From contig OY540815.1 of NCBI GenBank assembly GCA_961205875.1, positions 4,650,001-4,714,000 of the forward strand: a stretch of DNA of 64,000 nucleotides. Reading direction: 5' to 3'. The notes beneath the pieces are model-generated. The model did not search any database. It was not told where the DNA came from and worked only from the letters and a program-made list of their open reading frames with translations. The number at the start of each line of letters is the position of its first letter. Positions within the stretch are counted from its first letter, which is position 1. A program made the translations under genes and the position numbers. Below are positions 55,201 through 64,000 of the stretch, one piece after another. This stretch comes from Sialis fuliginosa (lineage: Eukaryota; Arthropoda; Insecta; Megaloptera; Sialidae).

Positions 55201-58200
55201 AATTTTTAACTAGGCCATTTTTTTCTAGTTCGCACTGTTTCAAAAATAATTAGAAAAATTTCAAAATTGACATCAGTAAACATCCGTATTTGGTTGAAAG
55301 ATCATTTTCAAAAATATGAGGTTTTTTTCCCAGACGAAAATTAATCTTAAATACAAAATTTCACCCTTTTACGATTTGTTACAGCGACTATAGACAGACC
55401 GACAGACACACAGACATCATGGCGAAAACAGTCTAAATGGATCAAAGGAAGATCAAATTGGATAATTCCATCAAAATCCGAATTTCGAAAAAATGGGCTT
55501 TACAATACCTACCATGGAATAAAAAATAATAATTATTTTTTACTCAATGTTATATGTATAGTTTTATCTGATAGGTAGCAGAGTGGTCACTGACCATAGC
55601 GAATAGACGAACTTGCTTTAAATTGACGTAATCGAACAAATATGGGACAATATTTACCTGCGGACAAATCGAAACAATCCATAGGATAAATCCCATCCTG
55701 AAGTGAGACCCAGCGTAACCCGTAGCACCTGACGTCTCCGCTGACTTCTCTATAGCTCAAATATAGCCTCGCCTGGTGCATCCACTCAAGACAGACGCTC
55801 CCATCCGTCATCTCGTCCTTGGGAAGGCAGTGAAACACATGCTCGCTGTTGATGGTCGTTCCCAGCTCGCCTCGGATAATCTCCAAGCCTTCGCTGTTGA
55901 ATATCTTGATGGATTTCTTCATCTTGTTGAACTTGATCTTGTCGAAGTACGCGCGCTGCAGAACTTTCTGGTGATAGAATATGTGAGCGATGCAGACGAT
56001 GAAGACTATCGAAAGGAAGAGGAAAGCGACAAACGCGCGCACTTTGAAATCGGGATTCTTCTTTTTCTTTTTTAAAACAGATGGGAACATCTGGAATTTT
56101 AATGAAATATATAAATCATGCTATCTCATCAGGGAGCTGGACAGTGTACACAAATATTATTTTTGCATGTTTTGTATCGTTACCTGCATTTTCTCCTTGA
56201 GGAGGCTGGCGAGGGAGTTGACAGACGTGACAGAATTAGCGGGCGATTCACTGTCGGACATATCGGAAATGTTGTCGTCATCGTTCGACCCTTTGTGCAT
56301 ACTACTCGGAGCGACAGATTTTTTTCGGGCATTTCGTAACGGGATCCTGAAAACCAAAATCGATTTAAAAATTATTTAATTTTTAATAATGCCATAAAAT
56401 GGATAGAACAATAAATTATATAGATAATAATATCCTTTACAACTTTTATTTAACGAACCGTTTCGAAAATAATTTTTTTAAATAAATAAAATATCATTGT
56501 TGTCTTAAATTACGATGACAGGCCAACAACAATTAAAAATTTTAAATCACTTACTTAACAGAATCTTGATCAATTTCAGGCGTTGTTTCTTCATCGGACG
56601 GACAACTAGACGAAATACTTGTACCATTTTCTGGTATCTAAAATATTTAAATACAACATAATTATTATTTACGCCACTCAGTTGCTAATGTGACTTAAGA
56701 CTTAATATAAAATTATGTTTTTTTTACATATACCTACATTTTAAAAATAACTAATAAATATAGATATTATAATTAAAAAAACTTTAAACGCTAACTAAAA
56801 ACACTGAAGAGTATACAATAATTCAGTTAACAGTTTTTGAAGTCAATTTCTGATAAAGTTTATATGGGACCACCTTGTGAGTATAGTTTTTCAAAGAAAC
56901 AAAAATCTACCAAATGGGTGCCATATTCTTCGGAGTTATGCCCGAAGGCCCGAACATACATAAAAAATATCCACAGCCGAATTAAGAACCTCACTTTTTG
57001 AAGTTGGTTAAAAATAAATAACAAAAAATATATAAATATTAATAATTAATGAAAATCAAGTTAAAACATATTTTTCAAACAGAAACGTTCCGTATCTGTC
57101 TGTGTGTTTGTCTGTCCCCTGAATCTCCGTCACACGCATATTACATGAACTACTGAACCGATATTAATGAAACTTGCTTGGCTTGTTGGGTCTCTAGAGC
57201 AGGGGTCACCCAACTACGGTCCGCGGGCCGGATCCGGCCCTCCAAAGTTTTTCATCCGGCTCCAGATTTTTATAATTTATTTATTAATTTTATATAATTT
57301 AAGGATTTGATGTAAATATGTGTATTTATCTACATTTGAATAGATATTTTCCATTATTTTCGATATATATATACCTACTCTATTTACATAGCTAATTGCA
57401 CATGTAAATAAATGTTCTAATAGGATTCCGACAAGAATATTTTTCGTCCGGCCCCCTATGTTTAAAACAAATTCGATCCGGCCCGTTTCTCGAAAAGTTT
57501 GGTGACTCCTGCTCTAGAGGACGGTCTCATTTCAAAATCAACAAAATCGTATCTAATGGGGAGAAACAACATCCAAAAATAATTCTTTTTTCAATATATC
57601 TCAAAATTTTATAGAATCTTTTTTGTAGATCATTCAATTTTCTATAACATAGGTCACCACAACTTCTTCATTTTTTTACAATCGCTATTTACTTTGACAT
57701 ATTAAATGTCTTTTTGACGTTTTAATTGTCATGTTGACGTTTGCATAGCAGAAAAAATATAGATTGAAATTATCAAAAAATTAAAAATACACAAAAAAAC
57801 AATCAGGAGCGTATTAAGAAAAATATCGAATAAATATTTTTAAAAATGTATAAAAATTAAATAATTAACCAATGGCAGGCAGTTCATCAGAATACTTTAT
57901 CGATTTTTATTTAAATTGTTCAATAACAATTTACTATCTTATAGGTGAATTTAGCACGAGCAAGCACTGCATTTACTTGTCAGATGTTTTTAACCTATTT
58001 TGAATTTTATCCTATCTTCTTATTAAGTAAAATAATAAAGACAACATAACACTTCATAACAGAATCCTAAGGTGACGAATCGTGCAAGCAATTATTTTAT
58101 AAAAAATAATAAGTGTACTTGGTCATAAAGACTACTGAGTTATCAATTTATTAATAAATAGAACATAATAAATATACCACAACTCCTTCTGAATATCGTC

Positions 58201-60561
58201 TATGTATAAACAAATGGGGCTTATTCAGTCGATCAATCGACATTTTCAGTATAGAATAATATCAATTAACACTTTAATATAACAACAAACAATAAATTTA
58301 AATCAAAACCACAAACATTTTGAATACAGAATAGTATATTATATTTATTCAAAGTAGCTTCTACAGACACGGCTAACTGTGATACATGATACATGTACTA
58401 CATATGTTAATATGAAAATCACACATGATTATTATTTTAAATAAACGTCTATTACCGCTCCAAATTGACCCTTATGTACATCAATAACAGAGATTAATAA
58501 TTTATATAACAAATTCATATGTGATAAGTGATAAAGTAGTAAATAAGTCTGTATCTCGAGTCTATTAAAGTATTTTATTTTTTAAGGAGGGGCGTTTACT
58601 AGTTGGGTCATTCCATGCCAAATAGGCCGATGACTGCACCTCACCATCTCCGATTTCGATTAATTTTTCAGGAAGTGTTCGGTTTACTTCCAAACTAAAG
58701 TGTGCAAAATGTTTTCGCGAAAAAAATTTTTTTATAGAAAATATAGAAAATCAAAAATTTTACGGTGGTACCTGTTTTCAAGATTTTTAGTTAGGATATC
58801 TCGAGAACGGTAAGAGGTACAGAGATTTGCGACCACGCATTCGAAAGGGGAAAGTCTAGAGCATCGAAATTTATTATCTAGGTACTACCAACTTAAAACA
58901 AACAAAAAATATTAAAAATTAAAAATTTCAAATTAAGAGCAAAAATATTTGGCGGAACCTTTTTGCTCTTAATTTGAAATTTACAATCACCGGCCTATTT
59001 GGCATGGAATTACCCAGTTGTAAATAAATATGATTTTTTATCAATAATATTGAATCGTTTTAAATCTGGGCAAATAAGACAGCGCTGTAACGTCGCCGCA
59101 TCGTGGTATGTGCCAGTCTCATTCATTAAAAAAAAACATTTTCCAAGTAAATGCACAGTGCCTCCTCGTGCTAAATTCACCAAAGGTAGTTAATTAATTA
59201 TTGAACAATTTAAATAAATACCGATAAAGTATTCTCATGAAAATCATAAAATTTTTTATCGTATATTTTTTACTTTTTGACAATTTCAATCTAAATCTAA
59301 ATTTTCTGCTATACAAACGGCAAAATGACATTTAAAACGTCAAAATTCCGTATAAAACGTCAAAATGACATATAAAACATCAAAATGACATTTAAAACGT
59401 CAAAACACGATTTTTTAAAGTAAATTGAGATAAATCTTTGTAAGGGAATATTTTACAACAAATATAGTAGACTTACATATATTATAGGAAATTGAATGCT
59501 CTACAAAAAAGATTCTATACAATTTTCACCTTACATGTGTCGTTCTTGAGATATCTTGAAAAAATAAATATTTTGAGATGTCACCCCTTCCCTTTACACA
59601 CGATTTTGAAATGGGATTGTCCTCAAACCAGACCCAACCATCCAACCAAATTTCATTAATATCGATTCAGTAATTCATGAGTTATGCGTGTGACAAGGAT
59701 TTACTCGACAGCGGACAGACAGACAAATACGGAAAGATCAAGTTAAAATTTTGAAATCGGAGAACAATTTTTTCCATTCTAAAACGATCACAAAGCTTCT
59801 CGTATCTTCAATATGGCGACGAAACAATATCAGTTTATTTTTACTTGACGCGAAAACTACTGAACCGATTTTGATGGGTATTTCACTATTAAGAATACCT
59901 TGACTCCAGGATTAGTTTAGAATGTATGATTTGGCATCCCGGGAATGAAATGCTAAAAACAAATATACGACTCTTTTTATAATTAGTCGTGATAGGTTTT
60001 TTTCTTTTTTGTTAATTTAATGGATTCTTGGAATGTGTTTTAATCAAAATTATTGCCTCACAAAATAAAAAAAGTTCACGTGGGTGGTACCATTTATAAT
60101 GTTTAAAGAAAATATTTAATACTGCAATATATTTTAGTTGTTTAATTAATATATTTTGATAACCTTGCTATATAAAATTATTAAAATAAAATTAGTTAAA
60201 AGAAAAATGAATGGCCAAACTTCGATCAAACTATATTGACAACTTAACATGTATCTGAAGTGCCATTGAATTCCCTATAAATATATAAGTACTATACCTA
60301 CACTCTGTATGTGACATATAACAAACTTTGTGTACATACCGTTTCATTAGCAGGATGATTCTTATGAGCTTCCCTCAACAATTCCAGATCTAAATCATTT
60401 ATTCCTGACGGCAAAGAGATGCTATTCCTTCTCAATGACCTCCCAATTGCTCCACTTATATTATCTTGATGTAAAACATTTTTTTCTGTTGTTGTACCAT
60501 CAACATACGGAATATTCTGATTGTTTATGTTATTATCTTTATCAACAATTGACGAACTCAT
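51926..60561 (-). CDS. Glycoside hydrolase family 31 membrane protein, MYORG-like (839 aa, six coding exons)
   Basis: Joined exons: 60561-60340, 56637-56555, 56346-56184, 56090-55658, 54226-52926, 52243-51926 (2520 bp with stop). All introns are GT...AG and the phase is kept at each join. The start ATG has an in-frame TAA three codons upstream. Residues 1-172 are a polar, Ser/Asn/Asp-rich cytosolic tail ending in a Lys cluster. Residues about 173-196 are one hydrophobic segment (signal anchor), so the enzyme domain should face the lumen or outside. Family landmarks are GNWYGGGQ (about 301-308), FWQENVGDFTLDTERFP, and FYLDIG with the likely nucleophile Asp about 587, then GYPFVMPGAVGGD and IRWLQLTTFLPVVRF. 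SGLPIIRPLW and GEELIVAPIL lie in the last exon. The vertebrate relative MYORG is a type II membrane alpha-galactosidase; the substrate here is not known. A possible AATAAA lies at 51714-51709. Confidence 0.88.
52926..54226 (-). CDS. GH31 gene, coding exon 5 (catalytic barrel)
   Basis: 1301 bp between acceptor TTTACAG and donor GATT|GTAAGT. Carries most of the GH31 domain including the FYLDIG nucleophile motif. Ends TALRQQI in phase 0. Confidence 0.92.
54227..55657. other. GH31 intron 4, repeat-derived
   Basis: AT-rich, no gene. Holds two tandem-like phrases, TATAAGAAAGTCCCATGC... and TATAAGAAAGCCCCATTA... (55041 and 55101), similar to the TATAAAAAAGTCTTGTGCC end of the repeat in elements A/B, and a short CAGACC/GACAGACA tract near 55394. 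Confidence 0.4.
55658..56090 (-). CDS. GH31 gene, coding exon 4 (membrane anchor)
   Basis: 433 bp between acceptor ATTCCAG and donor GCAG|GTAAAT. Encodes the Lys cluster, the hydrophobic segment AFVAFLFLSIVFIVCIA, and the start of the lumenal part with several Cys. Ends in phase 1. Confidence 0.88.
56184..56346 (-). CDS. GH31 gene, coding exon 3
   Basis: 163 bp between acceptor GTTTTCAG and donor CAG|GTAACG; continues the cytosolic tail with acidic NDDDNISDMSDSES and ends SLLKEKMQ in phase 0. Confidence 0.8.
56555..56637 (-). CDS. GH31 gene, coding exon 2
   Basis: 83 bp between acceptor ATTTTAG and donor TTAA|GTAAGT; reads IPENGTSISSSCPSDEETTP and EIDQDSV, leaving two bases for the next codon. 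Too short to stand out as a frame by itself; supported by splice sites and phase. Confidence 0.75.
57080..57990 (+). repeat. R1 repeat, copy 4, in GH31 intron 1
   Basis: Begins within the family (ACGTTCCGTATCTGTCTGTG), so it lacks the CTTCCTCGCAATATCG end. Runs to GCAAGCACTGCATTTACTTG and TCAGATGTTTTTAACC. A hAT MITE (57200-57511) is inserted in it. Confidence 0.6.
57200..57511. mobile_element. hAT MITE with CAGGGGTCACC ends
   Basis: Perfect 8-bp duplication CTCTAGAG (57192-57199 and 57512-57519). Ends CAGGGGTCACCCAACTACGG and inverted ...AGTTTGGTGACTCCTG. GC-rich CGGGCCGGATCCGGCC next to the left end and GATCCGGCCCG next to the right. 312 bp. Charlie-like hAT by ends and TCTAGA target. Confidence 0.88.
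58605..59015. mobile_element. MITE with GGGTCATTCCATGCC inverted ends
   Basis: Ends GGGTCATTCCATGCCAAATA and inverted TATTTGGCATGGAATTACCC. Perfect 4-bp duplication AGTT (58601-58604 and 59016-59019). 411 bp. An inner short palindrome AATTAAGAGCAAAAA / TTTTTGCTCTTAATT is present at 58931-58975. Confidence 0.8.
59127..59825 (-). repeat. R1 repeat, copy 5, in GH31 intron 1
   Basis: Starts AAAAAACATTTTCCAAGTAA and ends CTTCAATATGGCGACGAAAC. Carries about four or five minisatellite units (59325-59405). Opposite orientation to copy 4, 1.1 kb away. Confidence 0.6.
60340..60561 (-). CDS. GH31 gene, coding exon 1 (N-terminal tail)
   Basis: 74 codons, phase 0 at the donor AACG|GTATGT. Starts MSSSIVDKDNN and ends NHPANET. 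Polar, with a basic RSLRRNS stretch that could be a kinase site. Confidence 0.85.
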
Positions 60562-61242
60562 TTTTAATTATTATGTAACAATTATATTTAAATCCACATA
60601 TCACTATTATAATTATTATCACATCACATTTGTTTAATATTTGTTAATATTACTGAGCATGTTGCATTGACGACCTTCTAGCTGAGTCTGTTTACACTCT
60701 ACCTGCGTATTTTACCTTCGTATATAGAAACTACAACCTGATTAAACATTCTGTAAACGTGACAGTGGCGTACCCACAGTTTTTATAACCAGGGGATTGT
60801 ATTTTATTATTAACACATGTGTATCGAGGGGTTCAAAATTTGCAGTCGTTTAATTTTTGGAATACTTATTCTATAATACCAAAAAATTGTGCAGGGGAAA
60901 TATCCCCCTGTAATATGATGTTTTAATGCCACTGGTTGAATAACACACAATGTTTTTTAATTGGTTAATAATTAAGCAATGGAAGTACAAACTAGATTAG
61001 TCACAATAAAATAATATTTATTATAATGTTAATATTTATATACTTTTCTGTATATTCAGCTCTACACACTTTGGATTATAAAATAACAGATAAGAAAACA
61101 AACGGATGTTGATAATTTTTTATTATGTTTGTAGAACATTTAATAAATATATATATCATAATATATATGTATAAGCAGTGCCGTAGCGTTAATTTTTTAA
61201 GGCTTCAATTAAATGATTTAAAAAAAATATTATAAAAACTGA
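60562..61242. other. Upstream region of the GH31 gene
   Basis: Should hold the 5' UTR and promoter of the minus-strand gene, but I find no convincing TATA box or initiator. The less AT-rich part is at 60660-60780. Otherwise AT-rich. Confidence 0.3.
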
Positions 61243-61562
61243 TACCCGGTATTATAAGCGAGCTAGCAAAATTTGCTAGCTAGCAAGCACTTTCAAATGA
61301 GGGTTCAAATCTATCTGACAGTTCTCTTAAAGTTTCATGGAGTATTTGACAATTTTCGCGCACGCGTGGTATGTAAACACCAACGAAGCCAACGGTATTA
61401 AAACAGTGGCGATATTATGAAAATTATTTTGTACGGTCAGAGTCGCCAACTGTCTTACAATAAGTTGAAGTATCACTGCTCTAAATTCTATAGCTTATTC
61501 ATAGATACTATCACATAATTAATACCTCATTTGAAAGTGCTTGCTAGCTAGCAAATTTGCTC
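61243..61562. mobile_element. MITE of the CCGGTATTATAA family, copy 3 (right end lost)
   Basis: Left end TACCCGGTATTATAAGCGAG with AATTTGCTAGCTAGCAAG. The right arm CTTGCTAGCTAGCAAATTTG is present, but the last ~20 bp are missing. The interior matches 50486-50815 in reverse (GTACGG, ACAGTGG, TAAATTCTATAGCTTA). Confidence 0.65.
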
Positions 61563-61598
61563 AATGAAAAACGCTTGAAATAACACATGGATTTCATA

Positions 61599-62735
61599 GA
61601 GGAGATTCAGTTCCACAATTTTCTTAAAAATAATTTTTTACGTTATGTCCGCCGTTATGGAAATATTTACGGTGAAAAATTATGCTATGCAGATTTTTCG
61701 CTTCTTTCTCAAAACTACCCTTCACTTTGAGCTTCAATTGCGACAGTAGGCTGGGGATAAACCGAATAGATCATAGGACATTTTTAACGCAGAATTTTAT
61801 ATAGAATCTTTAATTCGTGCTATATTTTTTTCTTCGAATGACGGTTCGGAAGAAAAATATTGTACAAAAGTTCATGAAAGGAAATATATTTAAATTCACA
61901 AATAATTAGTTCGTTTCATAAGTTGGTTGTCCAATAGAAATATGCCACCATTCTATGTCATAGACATCTGCACTTTGTCAATAACATTCCTATTGAATAT
62001 TTCATCAAACTAAATCTTGATAGACAGTTATCATAGGCGCTACAAAATGGGGTTAGAATGAAACGAACAACATTTTATAATTTATTTTCACTATATAGAG
62101 GCACAATGTCTACCTTCCATCTTCAAAATTTTAAACCAGAACTCTCAAGTGGGTTGTTGGAAACGATTCGGCTGTATTAAAATTGGTTTGCGCTGCTTAA
62201 CAATGTATTTCAACTACCATAGAAAAGGTCGTCTAAATTCGTCAGCCGAAGAGGAATTAATCCAAGAAGCCAACATAAAATCAATAAAAATGTAGTATAG
62301 TATTAGTGGAATAGACTAACGAGGGTAAACCACTAAATTAAAACTCATTAAAAGCTGTACTCATAGGGTTGTATGGAAAAGAGCTCAAAATATGGAGTGT
62401 ACGTTTGTGAAAAAGAGCAAAAAAATCAATCTAAACCTTTGAAAAAAATTCGTGGTGTATGGATCTCAGAGAAGATTAAGTTCTATAATTTTTATCATAA
62501 TCATTTTTTACGTAAATTCAGCCGTTTTGGAAATATTTATGGTGAAAACTCATGTTATGACGATTTTTCGCTGCGTTACCAAAACTACCCTTCACTTTTT
62601 GAGCAACGATTACGAGAGTAGGCTGAGGATTAACCAAATAGTGCACATGACATTTTTTACGTAGAATTTTATGTAAAATCTTCAATTCCAGTAATTTTTT
62701 TTTCTTCGAACTGCGGTTCGGATGAAAAATCAGAA
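61599..62735 (+). repeat. Diverged tandem duplication (two ~270-bp blocks 865 bp apart)
   Basis: 61599-61865 and 62462-62735 share, in order, TTTTTTACGT, GGAAATATTTAYGGTGAAAA, CAAAACTACCCTTCACTTT, AGTAGGCTG and TTCTTCGAA. Neither is coding; frames here (62373-62621) have no familiar content. Confidence 0.55.
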
Positions 62736-62909
62736 AAACTGGAATAAATTCCACAACGGGGGTTGCTTTTCACGTGAAAGGGGATGTTTCATCATCCATT
62801 TAGGTGAGAAGTTTTCGGGCTCTTATTTCAAAACCTACTAAAAGTTCGTGGACAAAGTATCAAAACTTTATGATTTTGTTCTTCTAAAATATCTAATTTA
62901 CTTGGATTA

Positions 62910-63090
62910 TAGTGGCACCAGTCTTGGCAAGGACCCCAGTAATGGCAAATTTTTAATTAAATGTACTGAATTCGAAATATGAGTTGATATTTGATTACTA
63001 CCATTTCTGAATATTAATCTATACACATTTAACTGTCTTACAGCGTGATTTAATGACAATCGGCCAATAGGTGTCAAAATGGTGGACATT
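62910..63090 (+). repeat. Fragment of the AAGGTACTGGCA repeat family
   Basis: Starts AGTGGCACCAGTCTTGGCAA and runs to CAAAATGGTGGACATTTAAA. Close match to 455-640. The Helitron that follows (63099) seems to have inserted just past it. Confidence 0.45.
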
Positions 63091-63098
63091 TAAACTAA

Positions 63099-63918
63099 TC
63101 CTTAATATACATAAAGCTCAACGTCTCTCTGTCTGTCTGTCTGTCCGTTAGTTACCTTATCACTCGAGAACCACTTATCCGATTTACGTGTTTTTTTTTT
63201 AATTCATAGGTACGTTCTCTGGCCAGGTTATAGGCTATATTTTTTTACGTTAGGTAACATAACAACTAAGCAGTGACGATTGTAATACGCTGCCTAAACC
63301 GTTCAATATAGAACAAAATAATGTATTAAAGAATTGTGTAGAATCAAAAGTTCTACAATAAAGTCCGCGACACGATATGTCTAACTTTTATATTTAAGCC
63401 ACAATTACTGCTTTTATGTTACAAAGAAAACATAAAATATTTGGGTTCTGTTTACATGGACTTATGACCAGCAAAACATTAATCCTTATCAAAATAAATG
63501 ATTTCATCGTCATAAGTACTTAATGTAGATATAATTTGCCATTTACAGCATCCAATTTGGTCGTATAGTTTAGAAAATATCGAAATATACATATTGGAAC
63601 ATATTATTCGCGCGATTGTGACCGTGCGCGGGGAGCGGCGAGGGAACGTGCCAACACGCTGGGCAGAACAGGCCGGTATTCTATTGATTGTCAATTGTTT
63701 ATTTTGTTTTCAATAATTAACTTTTAAATTTAAATAGAACAAAAATTATTTTTACTTTTTGTTCTGATTCGTTTTTGTAAGGTAAGTAATTTAAGTGTTA
63801 TTTGGTTTTTATTACATTAATAACTAATCGTGTTTGTAATTAATTCAACTATATATTTTTTAAATCCTAAACAATAATTCCGTAGTCCACGCGAGCGAAG
63901 CCGCGTGGGCCCAGCTAG
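63099..63918 (+). mobile_element. Uninterrupted non-autonomous Helitron (820 bp)
   Basis: TCCTTAATATACATAAAGCT at the 5' end after an A, hairpin CCACGCG...CGCGTGG and CTAG at the 3' end before T. Same family as 28310-30057 and a useful reference for it: here TTTTATGTTACAAAGAAAAC is continuous. Short CTGT tract at 63127-63145. The frame 63479-63694 matches the one at 28918-29133 only because both lie in this repeat. Confidence 0.88.
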
Positions 63919-64000
63919 TTATTAGTATAATTTATTAATTAAATATTATAATATTATAGCAACTGCTTTACATTATTTCAAATTTGACGATTATTTATTT

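Noticed and set aside
55776-56075. Plus-strand frames over the GH31 exons (55776-56075, 55990-56379, 53034-53246)
   Set aside because: Antisense shadows of the real minus-strand exons.

Overview
The window looks like AT-rich nuclear DNA from an arthropod, most likely an insect. The only host gene has small exons with GT/AG introns. The rest is dense with eukaryotic transposons: hAT, Harbinger-like, mariner, Helitron, Ty3/gypsy, an I-type LINE, fold-back elements and many MITE-like repeats. The order of insect cannot be fixed from sequence alone. There are no bacterial operons, CRISPR arrays or rRNA, and I could not recognise a tRNA gene.

Layout. 1-2330: old repeats. 2331-11160: a dead mariner transposase gene, split by a 3.8 kb element (B, 6351-10134) whose inverted near-twin (A, 2331-5576) lies 0.8 kb upstream; B and the mariner tail each carry a further hAT MITE. 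13506-15527: a fold-back element. 16935-23740: a three-level nest in which a hAT element contains a Harbinger-like MITE, which contains a complete Ty3/gypsy retrotransposon with two 550-bp LTRs, a gag frame, a pol frame and an A AAA AAC frameshift site. 24087-27695: dispersed repeats. 28310-30057: a Helitron with a second copy of its own family inserted in it. 30385-36134: a full-length LINE on the minus strand with two open frames, TAATG coupling, an initiator plus downstream promoter element, and a 12-bp target duplication. 36150-42240: diverged repeats. 42694-47975: a composite element holding a hAT MITE, a ~280-bp tandem repeat and a large near-perfect palindrome. 48371-51313: nested MITEs.

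51926-60561 (minus strand) is the only host gene I can support: six coding exons that join in frame to an 839-residue, type II membrane, glycoside hydrolase family 31 protein of the MYORG kind. Its first intron holds four repeat insertions. The end of the window has further MITEs, a diverged tandem duplication and an uninterrupted Helitron (63099-63918).

The main theme is repeat-in-repeat nesting. Target-site duplications give a relative order of insertion at several levels. The LINE and the gypsy element look young (intact frames; LTRs that read as identical), while the mariner is dead.
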